Shown here piece by piece: positions 1 through 5,196 of a stretch of 6,655 nt of DNA. Origin of the DNA: an uncultured Oscillospiraceae bacterium (GTDB lineage: Bacteria > Bacillota > Clostridia > Oscillospirales > Oscillospiraceae). The position numbers were made by a program, and so were the translations under genes. The DNA lies in assembly GCA_900769995.1 (NCBI GenBank), contig CAAGIT010000105.1:1-6655 (forward strand), given 5' to 3'. Every line of letters begins with the position of its first letter. The stretch's first letter is position 1. The notes under the pieces are model-generated. The model ran no database searches. It worked only from the letters and a program-made list of their open reading frames with translations, and had not been told where the DNA came from.

Positions 1-72
1 ATTTTTCTGATTTTGACGGTTTCGGACTTTATCGACAGTCTGGCGGGACTGCTGCGCATCCCCGTTTCTTGA
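1..72 (+). CDS. C-terminal tail of an unidentified hydrophobic protein (partial, 5' end outside window)
   Basis: Frame 1 is open from the window edge to a TGA at 70-72, giving 23 visible residues. They are mostly hydrophobic (IFLILTVSDF at the start, then LAGLL and RIPVS), as in the end of a membrane protein, but this is too short to name a family. The stop codon touches the ribosome binding site (AAAGGA, 72-77) of the next gene, an arrangement typical of genes in one operon. This supports the frame being real, but no more than that can be said. It could also be a chance open stretch. Confidence 0.4.
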   Translation: MFLILTVSDFIDSLAGLLRIPVS

Positions 73-84
73 AAGGATGATTTT

Positions 85-486
85 GTGAAAGCGATTTGCA
101 AACGCCTGCATCGCGGTGATGATCTGCTGTTCAGTATCCGCACGCTGGCAAAGGAGCACCATATTCGTGCCGGTGTCATTCTATCCGCTGTCGGCTGTAT
201 CAGCCGCGGACGCGTCCGCGATGCAAGCGGGGTCAATTTACGCAAGATCGACGAGCATTGCGAGATCGTCAGTCTGAACGGTACTGTCAGCGAACAGCGC
301 TGTCATCTGCACATCGCACTGTCAAAGGAGGATCTCTCCACCGTCGGCGGGCATTTGGTCGAGGGCTGTATCATCAACACCACCTGTGAGCTGGTAATCG
401 GTATTTTGGACAGTTGGGAGATCGATATGGAATTGGATGCAGAAACCGGCTATGACGAGCTGATCTTCAAGGAGGATCGCGTATGA
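85..486 (+). CDS. PPC/DUF296 domain protein (PCC domain-containing, stand-alone)
   Basis: This is a 133-residue protein consisting of one PPC (DUF296) domain. The family signature is visible: HLH at residues 74-76, followed by VGGHL at 87-91, EG at 93-94, a T-x-E pattern ending at E102, and a C-terminal TGYDEL at 121-126. Family members form trimers with conserved histidines clustered at a possible metal or ligand site. Database names such as DNA-binding protein come from plant proteins that also carry AT-hooks. No AT-hook is present here, so DNA binding should not be assumed, and the biochemical role is unknown. The start is GTG at 85, chosen because AAAGGA (72-77) sits 7 bases upstream. The gene ends in an ATGA overlap with the Nudix gene, so the two are probably translationally coupled. 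Confidence 0.88.
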   Translation: MKAICKRLHRGDDLLFSIRTLAKEHHIRAGVILSAVGCISRGRVRDASGVNLRKIDEHCEIVSLNGTVSEQRCHLHIALSKEDLSTVGGHLVEGCIINTTCELVIGILDSWEIDMELDAETGYDELIFKEDRV

Positions 487-947
487 AGAATACAACACTT
501 TGCTACATTGAGCGCGACGGCTGCTACCTTCTGCTGCACCGCACAAAGAAAGAAAACGACCTGAATCACGACAAATGGATCGGCATCGGCGGAAAATTTG
601 AAGAAAACGAAAGTCCGGAGGAATGTCTGCTGCGGGAGGCGCGTGAGGAAACCGGATTAACCCTGACGGAATACCGCTATTGCGGGATCGTGACCTTTGT
701 CTCCGATCTCTGGGAGGGTGAGTATATGCACCTCTACCACGCAACCGGCTTCACCGGAGAATTGATCGATTGCGATGAGGGGCAGCTCGAATGGCTGCCA
801 AAAGCGGAGTTCGCCAAGCTGCCGCAGTGGGAGGGCGATAAGATTTTCCTAAAACTCATGGAGGAACGCGTGCCGTTCTTCTCGCTCAAGCTCTGCTATG
901 AGGGAGATCGCCTGACCTACGCCGCCTTGAACGGAAAGCAACTATAA
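483..947 (+). CDS. mutX: MutX-like Nudix hydrolase, probable 8-oxo-dGTP diphosphatase
   Basis: This 154-residue cytoplasmic enzyme has a perfect Nudix box at residues 37-59: G37, E43, the R51-E52 pair, E55-E56 and G58. The glutamates of REAREE bind the catalytic Mg2+. The general layout matches streptococcal MutX, which is about the same length: a CYIERDG opening, an LLLHR strand, KWIGIGGK before the box, LIDCDEGQLEWLP in the second half, a WEGD motif, and a VPFFSLK-x-CYEGD ending. MutX/MutT enzymes hydrolyse 8-oxo-dGTP to the monophosphate, keeping oxidised guanine out of DNA. Substrate is inferred from this resemblance, and other Nudix substrates remain possible. A strong AAGGAGG (469-475) lies 7 bases before the ATG, inside the upstream PPC gene, and the start overlaps that gene's stop as ATGA. 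Confidence 0.88.
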   Translation: MKNTTLCYIERDGCYLLLHRTKKENDLNHDKWIGIGGKFEENESPEECLLREAREETGLTLTEYRYCGIVTFVSDLWEGEYMHLYHATGFTGELIDCDEGQLEWLPKAEFAKLPQWEGDKIFLKLMEERVPFFSLKLCYEGDRLTYAALNGKQL

Positions 948-950
948 ATA

Positions 951-980
951 ACACGACCGCCGAAGCATCGGCGGTCGTGT
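951..980. terminator. Bidirectional intrinsic terminator between converging genes
   Basis: A perfect 13-bp GC-rich stem (951-963 with 968-980) encloses the 4-base loop AGCA. It begins 3 bases after the Nudix stop and ends 4 bases before the stop of the leftward membrane-protein gene. The flanks are only moderately T-rich: TGTTT on the right for rightward transcripts, and ATAAATA on the left, which reads TATTTAT for leftward transcripts. The position between two converging genes suggests that it ends both. Confidence 0.85.
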
Positions 981-984
981 TGTT

Positions 985-1848
985 TCAGCCATTGTTATAG
1001 TCGTAATAGTCCGGCTCCTCGGATTCGGACTTTTTCTTGCGTCTGCTGCGCTTTTTCGCCAGACGCTCCTGCTCCGCATTTTCGCGGCGCCGGAATTCCT
1101 CCGGGTCTACGCTCTCCCAGTAGGCATCGAGCTTGTGGTAAAGCTCAAACAGCGACCAGGAGCTTGGCATATAATAGAACTGGGCATTGAGGATTGCAAA
1201 AATCTTGAACAGCAGCACATAGAGCCAGAACAGCCCGAACAGGCAGACCAGCACCGCCAGCAGTCCGATAGAAAACTGCAATACCCCCGCACTCTCACCC
1301 TTTACAAAAGAGAGGCACGCCAAAATCAGCGGGATCGCGGTCAGGCAGGTCAGGATCGCAGCCTCCGTCATCGTGGACCAGGTGAGGATTTTCTTCCGCT
1401 TTTCATAGACGGTATCCGCCTGATGGACAAGCGCTTTCGCACATTCTGCCTCTGTTCCGTGCAGCGGCTCGATCGGTGCGTGATGCTTCTTCCATTTGGC
1501 AAAGTAGAAAATCGCCGTAATGATGCCGCTGACTGCCAGAGGAATCACATAGACAAAGAACACCGTAAATAAAATCACACTGCCCCAGCTTCCGCGAGGA
1601 AAGCTCTCAACCAAGCCCGGCAGAATCGGAACCGCCTCAAGATATGTCCGGACAGCATCGCCGCTGAGGAAAAAGGCAAAATTCGCCGTAGCCAGCAGCA
1701 GGTTGAACAGGAAAATCAGCGTACCGACCGGTTGGATAATGCGATGTAACGGAACATTCCGTTCCAAACGGTGCTCTAATTTCACAAGGTACTCCCACGT
1801 CGGCTGCACCTTGTCCGCACTCATCGGCGTTTTTGGTTTCATAAACAT
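985..1848 (-). CDS. Four-TM integral membrane protein of unknown function
   Basis: I do not recognise a family in this 287-residue protein. Four hydrophobic stretches look like membrane helices: about residues 41-61, 89-117, 162-183 and 190-220. The loop at 118-160 is charged (KWKKHH, then YEKRKK) and probably cytoplasmic, as is the N-terminus (residues 1-40, rich in K/R). After the last helix comes an amphipathic stretch, then a strongly basic tail (RRR at 254-256, KKRSRRKKK at 265-273), and finally an acidic, tyrosine-rich end (SESEEPDYYDYNNG). The start is ATG at 1848, with AAGGGG (1857-1862) 8 bases upstream; M3 is a weaker alternative. Only 19 bases separate it from ispF, so it is the last gene of the murD-ispD-ispF unit. 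That placement hints at, but does not prove, a role at the cell envelope. Confidence 0.75.
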   Translation of the reverse strand: MFMKPKTPMSADKVQPTWEYLVKLEHRLERNVPLHRIIQPVGTLIFLFNLLLATANFAFFLSGDAVRTYLEAVPILPGLVESFPRGSWGSVILFTVFFVYVIPLAVSGIITAIFYFAKWKKHHAPIEPLHGTEAECAKALVHQADTVYEKRKKILTWSTMTEAAILTCLTAIPLILACLSFVKGESAGVLQFSIGLLAVLVCLFGLFWLYVLLFKIFAILNAQFYYMPSSWSLFELYHKLDAYWESVDPEEFRRRENAEQERLAKKRSRRKKKSESEEPDYYDYNNG

Positions 1849-1867
1849 AGTTGGTTCCCCTTTCTCT

Positions 1868-2344
1868 CTATGAACATTCTTTCAGCAGGCAAACCGCATG
1901 GCAGGCAATCCCCTCACCGCTGCCGGTGAAGCCCAGGCCTTCTTCGGTCGTAGCCTTGATATTGACGCGATTTATCGGCAGTTGCATCGCATCACTCAGA
2001 TTGTGACACATCTGCGGAATGTACGCTTTCAGCTTCGGCTGCTGCGCAAGCACCGTCACATCGACATTTCCAACCGCGAAACCGGCTTCCGTCAGCCGCT
2101 CCATCACGCGCTTGAGCAGCAGCATACTGGAAATGCCGCGATACTGCGGGTCGTTATCCGGAAACAGACAGCCGATGTCCCGCATTGCCGCCGCACCGAG
2201 CAGCGCATCCATGACCGCATGAATCAGGACATCCGCGTCTGAATGACCGTCTAACCCGCGCCCGAACGGAATGTCAACGCCGCCGAGAATGAGTTTTCTG
2301 CCCTCTGTCAAGCGATGGACATCGTAGCCGTGCCCGATCCTCAT
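1868..2344 (-). CDS. ispF: 2-C-methyl-D-erythritol 2,4-cyclodiphosphate synthase (MEP pathway)
   Basis: IspF converts CDP-methylerythritol 2-phosphate into the cyclic diphosphate with release of CMP, the fifth step of the MEP isoprenoid pathway. The 158-residue length is standard for the family. The zinc ligands D8 and H10 (in GHGYDVHRL) and H42 (in DGHSDADVLIH) are all present. So are the family blocks ALLGAAAMRDIG, LFPDND, IKATTEE and GFTGSGEGIACHAV near the C-terminus. The enzyme normally works as a soluble trimer with the active site between subunits. The ATG overlaps the ispD stop as ATGA, and a GGAGGG ribosome binding site (about 2352-2357) lies inside the ispD end. The upstream neighbour ispD makes the precursor of its substrate. 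All key residues are intact, so the enzyme should be active. Confidence 0.97.
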   Translation of the reverse strand: MRIGHGYDVHRLTEGRKLILGGVDIPFGRGLDGHSDADVLIHAVMDALLGAAAMRDIGCLFPDNDPQYRGISSMLLLKRVMERLTEAGFAVGNVDVTVLAQQPKLKAYIPQMCHNLSDAMQLPINRVNIKATTEEGLGFTGSGEGIACHAVCLLKECS

Positions 2345-3024
2345 GTCGCATCCCTCCGTTTCAAAATCGCCTCCGCGACCGCCAAATCGAGCGGTACGGT
2401 GACCTTGATATTCTCCACACTGCCTTTCGTCAGAAACACCGATGCCCCGTACAGCTCCACAGCGGAGCAGTCGTCGGTGATCGGCAGCTTTTGCCCGATC
2501 GCAGCCTGTAACGCGTTTTTGATCAGCTCCGCCCGGAACACCTGCGGCGTCTGGATCGCAAAGAGCGTGCTTCTGTCGGGTGTCTGTGCAACGAAGCCGT
2601 CCTTTGCCGTTTTGATCGTATCATGGACGGGAATCGCAGGTGCAGCCGCGCCGTATTTTTCCGCCGCAGCAATGGCATCGTCGATCACCTGCACCGTCAC
2701 AAGCGGTCGCGCCCCATCGTGAACAGCGATCAATTCCGCATCGTTTGCAGCCAACAGACCGTTCATCACCGACTGCGGACGGTTCTCGCCGCCGACCACG
2801 ACATCGGTGACTTTGAGGCAGTCCTTACAGAGCATTTTGGCCGTTTCTATGAGGTCTGTCCGTGTAACCACGACAATGCGGTCAATGCGTTCACTTGCGG
2901 CAACTGCGTTTACCGTGCGCAACAGCAGTGGAATGCCGTCAACCGGCGTGAGTGCTTTGTCAATACCCTGCATTCTCTGTGCCGTACCGGCTGCGACAAT
3001 CACAGCAGTTATGTTCTCTCTCAT
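2341..3024 (-). CDS. ispD: 2-C-methyl-D-erythritol 4-phosphate cytidylyltransferase (MEP pathway)
   Basis: IspD joins CTP and methylerythritol 4-phosphate to give CDP-methylerythritol and pyrophosphate. The 227-residue protein shows the full nucleotidyltransferase set: VAAG at 10-13 with R17 and K23 (the CTP-binding loop), GGENR at 78-82, HDGARP at 102-107, DTIK at 135-138, R151 ahead of QTPQVF (158-163), TDDCSAVE at 183-190, and NIKVT at 205-209 containing the second catalytic lysine K207. The start ATG overlaps the murD stop as ATGA. No strong ribosome binding site is visible before it (only a weak GGTGAT), so translation probably depends on ribosomes finishing murD. The end overlaps ispF in the same way. 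IspD and IspF are fused into one IspDF protein in some bacteria; here they remain separate. Confidence 0.97.
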   Translation of the reverse strand: MRENITAVIVAAGTAQRMQGIDKALTPVDGIPLLLRTVNAVAASERIDRIVVVTRTDLIETAKMLCKDCLKVTDVVVGGENRPQSVMNGLLAANDAELIAVHDGARPLVTVQVIDDAIAAAEKYGAAAPAIPVHDTIKTAKDGFVAQTPDRSTLFAIQTPQVFRAELIKNALQAAIGQKLPITDDCSAVELYGASVFLTKGSVENIKVTVPLDLAVAEAILKRRDAT

Positions 3025-4382
3025 AGTGCCATCACCGTTTTTTTGAATTCCGCACCGCGCACCATAAAATTCTTGAACCTGTCAAATGCCGGCCCCGCCG
3101 GAGAGAGAAGCACGACATCGCCCTCGACCGCACGGTCGGAAGCCGTCCGCACGGCATCATAGAAGTCATCGACCATCAAAATCTCTGGCGTATGCTCACC
3201 GCCGGCAAGCTTGGCTGCCGCAGCGATCTTCCCGCCGGTTGCACCGGTGCAGACCAGCAGCTTGACGGATTTCACGATCTCCTTTCCCAATTCCTCAAAG
3301 GGAATACATTTATCGTAGCCGCCCGCGATCAAAATCACCTTCTGCGTAAAGCTTCGCAGACCCGCAATGGTGCGGCTCGGTGAGGAGGCGATCGAGTCGT
3401 TATAATAACGCACCCCGTCCTTGACGCGCACCAGCTCGATGCGGTGCTCCACACCGCCGAAGCTCCGTGCGATCGCGCGCACATCCTCGTCCGACGCCAG
3501 ACCTTCGACTGCCAGCATGGCCGCCATGTAGTTTTCCACGTTATGCAGTCCCGGGAGCAGAATATCGCTCTGCTTCAGCACTTCCCTGCCATTTCGATAA
3601 ATCACGCCGTCCTTGAAGTATACGCCGTCTTGCACTTCTTCCGTGCGCGAGAAACGCCTGATGTTTGCACGCGACTCCTTTGCAAAGCCCTCCGTGATCT
3701 CATTATCCCGATTGAGAATGAGGACATCCTTTTCCGTCTGGTACTGCCATATGTGCTTCTTTGCGTCAATGTACTCCTGCATATCCCGATGGACATCGAG
3801 ATGATTCGGTGCAAGATTCGTTACGACCGCGATATGGCAGCTATGGTGCAGATCCATGAGCTGGAAGGAACTGAGCTCCAAAACCACACAATCGCTTGGT
3901 GTCATCTGATCCGCCTGATCGAGCAGCGGCGTGCCGATGTTGCCGCCGAGCCAAACGCGGTGTCCGGCGTGTTTCAGAATCTCCGCGATCAGGGTCGAGG
4001 TCGTTGTCTTGCCGTCAGAACCCGTCACACCGATGATCGGACACGGGCAGACCTCAAAAAACGCCTCCATCTCACTGGTGATGACCGTTCCGGCTTCTCT
4101 CAAAGCGATCAATTCCGGCTTTTCCGGGTGCAGACCCGGGGTGCGGAAAGCCACATCACCGTGAATATTCTCCAAATAGCCCTCGCCTAAGTGCAGCTTC
4201 GCGCCCATGCGTTCCAGCTCCAAAACCTCTTTCTCCAGCTTTTCGCGTGGCGTTCGGTCGCAGCCGGTCACATCGATACCGTATTGCAGCAGCTTCCGCA
4301 CCAACGGCCGATTGCTCACGCCCAGGCCCAATACGAGCACACGCTTGCCTTTCAGCCGTTCAAAATAGTCTCGCAATTCCAA
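3021..4382 (-). CDS. murD: UDP-N-acetylmuramoyl-L-alanine--glutamate ligase (MurD family)
   Basis: MurD adds glutamate to UDP-MurNAc-L-Ala with ATP in the cytoplasm, the second amino acid of the peptidoglycan stem peptide. Numbering from the TTG at 4382 (453 residues, the usual length), one sees a Rossmann-like N-domain (VLVLGLGVSN, 15-24), the ATP loop GVTGSDGKTTT (118-128), ELSSFQL (169-175), NHLD with the conserved His (194), the probable carbamylated lysine K208, HNVENY (280-285), EHRIE (312-316) and AGGYDK (353-358). Start choice: the frame extends to another TTG at 4424, but that lies only about 6 bases after the predicted transcription start. The TTG at 4382 has GAGG 8 bases upstream in an AGGAAAGAGG run and gives a family-like beginning (ELRDYFERLKGKRVLVLG). 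Two substrate-loop motifs are unusual: NDSIASSPSRT where E. coli has NDSKATN, and SPAGPAFDRFKNF where E. coli has SPACASLDQFKNF. D-glutamate is the default substrate, but specificity deserves testing. It is the first gene of the operon. Confidence 0.93.
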   Translation of the reverse strand: MELRDYFERLKGKRVLVLGLGVSNRPLVRKLLQYGIDVTGCDRTPREKLEKEVLELERMGAKLHLGEGYLENIHGDVAFRTPGLHPEKPELIALREAGTVITSEMEAFFEVCPCPIIGVTGSDGKTTTSTLIAEILKHAGHRVWLGGNIGTPLLDQADQMTPSDCVVLELSSFQLMDLHHSCHIAVVTNLAPNHLDVHRDMQEYIDAKKHIWQYQTEKDVLILNRDNEITEGFAKESRANIRRFSRTEEVQDGVYFKDGVIYRNGREVLKQSDILLPGLHNVENYMAAMLAVEGLASDEDVRAIARSFGGVEHRIELVRVKDGVRYYNDSIASSPSRTIAGLRSFTQKVILIAGGYDKCIPFEELGKEIVKSVKLLVCTGATGGKIAAAAKLAGGEHTPEILMVDDFYDAVRTASDRAVEGDVVLLSPAGPAFDRFKNFMVRGAEFKKTVMAL

Positions 4383-4436
4383 CGAATCCGCCTCTTTCCT
4401 CCCGTCAGCACGCGCTGCGGTCAATCATCTGCATTT

Positions 4437-4465
4437 ATTATAGCCTGAAAACAGAAATTTTGCAA
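4437..4465 (-). promoter_or_regulatory. Leftward promoter of the murD-ispD-ispF operon
   Basis: Read on the minus strand, a perfect TATAAT -10 box (4437-4442) is preceded by a 17-base spacer and a TTGCAA -35 box (4460-4465, 4 of 6 to consensus). Transcription should start near 4430, giving a leader of about 48 bases to the preferred murD start. The AT-rich stretch around it contrasts with the surrounding GC-rich genes. Confidence 0.72.
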
Positions 4466-4470
4466 TCTAT

Positions 4471-4499
4471 TTGACAAGAGAAGAAAAATAAAGTACAAT
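4471..4499 (+). promoter_or_regulatory. Rightward promoter of rnpB
   Basis: A perfect TTGACA -35 box (4471-4476), a 17-base spacer and TACAAT (4494-4499, 5 of 6) form a near-ideal housekeeping-sigma promoter. The predicted start, about 4506, coincides with the first base of RNase P RNA, as expected for a strongly and constitutively expressed RNA. Its -35 box lies 5 bases from that of the leftward murD promoter. Confidence 0.85.
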
Positions 4500-4505
4500 A
4501 AACCT

Positions 4506-4852
4506 GCGACCGGAACGGACAGCCGCGTGGCTTCATCGAAAGGTGCTGCCATGAGGAAAGTCCGGGCTCCACAGGGCAAGAATAACGGGTAACGCCCGCC
4601 GAAGGCGACTTCAGGAAAAGTGCAACAGAAATATACCGCCTTGCTTTTTGCAGGGTAAGGATGGAAAGGCGAGGTAAGAGCTCACCCATCACACGGGAAC
4701 GTCGTGATGCTGTAAACTCTATTCGGAGCAACACCGTGGAGGAGACACAGGTCTGCCCGACCGTCTCCGGGGAGGTGGCTTGAGCGCATCGGTAACGGTG
4801 CGTCGAGATAGATGGCTGTCGATTACAGAACCCGGCTTATAGTTCCGATCGT
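4506..4852 (+). ncRNA. rnpB: RNase P RNA (bacterial type A), catalytic subunit
   Basis: This RNA is the ribozyme that trims the 5' leader from pre-tRNAs. Conserved region I is unmistakable (GAGGAAAGTCCGGGCTCC from 4553, then ACAGGGCA), and conserved region V is ACAGAACCCGGCTTATAG at 4825-4842; together they form P4. Other hallmarks are GGTAACGCCCGCC (about 4588-4600), AGTGCAACAGAAA (about 4619-4631), GGTAAGAGCTCACC (4673-4686) and TTCGGAGCAA (4722-4731). Helices can be traced: P1 4507-4516 with 4842-4851 (one mismatch), P2 4518-4524 with 4814-4820 (perfect), P16 4741-4746 with 4763-4768, and a P18-like hairpin around 4786-4803 with a GTAA loop. The layout is that of type A, not the B. subtilis type B. 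The ends are inferred from P1 and the promoter. One oddity is that the L15 bases expected to read GGU appear to read GGG. Confidence 0.96.
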
Positions 4853-4855
4853 ATC

Positions 4856-4890
4856 AAAACACCTCTCAGCGAAAAGCTGGGAGGTGTTTT
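4856..4890. terminator. Intrinsic terminator of rnpB (twin 1)
   Basis: A 15-bp stem (4856-4870 with 4876-4890, one G-T wobble) encloses the loop GAAAA. The stem ends in AAAA/TTTT, so it can act in both directions. It follows RNase P RNA by about 4 bases. It matches 5156-5190 at 34 of 35 positions; the one difference (G at 4880, A at 5180) turns the wobble into a normal pair in the other copy. Confidence 0.92.
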
Positions 4891-5155
4891 CAGAGTGTCA
4901 AAAAAGCCGTCAATCGTCAAAATGTGGTTTTGGTAATTGTGTTTGTGTCCATTATTTGTGGAACAATACGCAGGCTCGAATGGCAATACAAATCCAACAA
5001 ATAATGCGAAATAGTCTTGTTTTTCAAGACATTTTGACTTACTGCGCAAACCGCACGCTACCGTACCTCTGTACGCCGACGCGTGCGGTTTGCTTGTCTT
5101 GACGGCTCCTTTGACCTCTGCCAGTCTGTCAAAAAACAAGTTCTTTGACAGACTG
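4891..5155. repeat. Gene-free, multi-hairpin element between twin terminators
   Basis: These 265 bases contain no convincing gene. They hold a nested set of inverted repeats: an outer pair 4897-4913 with 5099-5115 (15 of 17, extendable by CAGAG/CTCTG), 4916-4924 with 5030-5038 (9 of 9), 4950-4959 with 4997-5006 (10 of 10), a small hairpin 5014-5030, a 13-bp perfect stem 5045-5057 with 5081-5093 topped by a CGTAC/GTACG hairpin, and a separate 12-bp hairpin at 5122-5155. The outer, second and 13-bp stems together form a three-way junction. It could be a MITE-like or intergenic palindromic repeat, or a structured RNA. I cannot tell which from one copy. Confidence 0.6.
5122..5155. repeat. 12-bp hairpin abutting terminator twin 2
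   Basis: A perfect 12-bp inverted repeat (5122-5133 with 5144-5155) encloses a 10-base loop. It ends exactly where the terminator stem at 5156 begins, so a leftward tcdA transcript that passes the terminator would run straight into it. Its left arm CAGTCTGTCAAA resembles CAGAGTGTCAAA at 4891-4902, just after twin 1. It may act as a back-up terminator or be part of the repeat element. Confidence 0.6.
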
Positions 5156-5190
5156 AAAACACCTCTCAGCGAAAAGCTGAGAGGTGTTTT
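5156..5190. terminator. Intrinsic terminator of tcdA (twin 2)
   Basis: A perfect 15-bp stem (5156-5170 with 5176-5190) encloses the loop GAAAA on the plus strand and has AAAA/TTTT at its ends. It lies 6 bases beyond the tcdA stop codon, so its natural job is to end the leftward transcript. It would also stop rightward read-through from rnpB. It is a near-perfect copy of 4856-4890, displaced by exactly 300 bases. Confidence 0.9.
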
Positions 5191-5196
5191 GTTACC

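Noticed and set aside
1135..1572. 145-codon plus-strand frame antisense to the four-TM protein
   Set aside because: It is glutamine/arginine-rich nonsense produced by reading a membrane-protein gene backwards, with no ribosome binding site.
2341..2344. Possible IspDF fusion
   Set aside because: The ispD frame has a proper TGA, and ispF has its own ATG and GGAGGG site in another frame, so these are two proteins with an overlap and not a broken fusion.
3444..4190. 248-codon open frame on the plus strand inside murD
   Set aside because: It lies fully antisense to a gene with intact family motifs, its translation shows no domain pattern, and such shadow frames are common in GC-rich genes.
4438..4734. 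98-codon leftward open frame inside rnpB
   Set aside because: It overlaps the conserved core of RNase P RNA and runs into the promoter region. The RNA structure explains these bases.
4812..5139. Overlapping 96- and 100-codon frames (plus 4812-5102, minus 4837-5139) across the rnpB end and the hairpin element
   Set aside because: They cross a strong terminator and inverted repeats, have no good ribosome binding site, and no protein-like pattern. The nucleotide pairing is the better explanation.
4891..5155. Possible CRISPR array or tRNA gene in the gene-free interval
   Set aside because: There are no regularly spaced direct repeats, and no tRNA cloverleaf with TTCRA or an acceptor stem can be traced. 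The repeats are inverted and nested.
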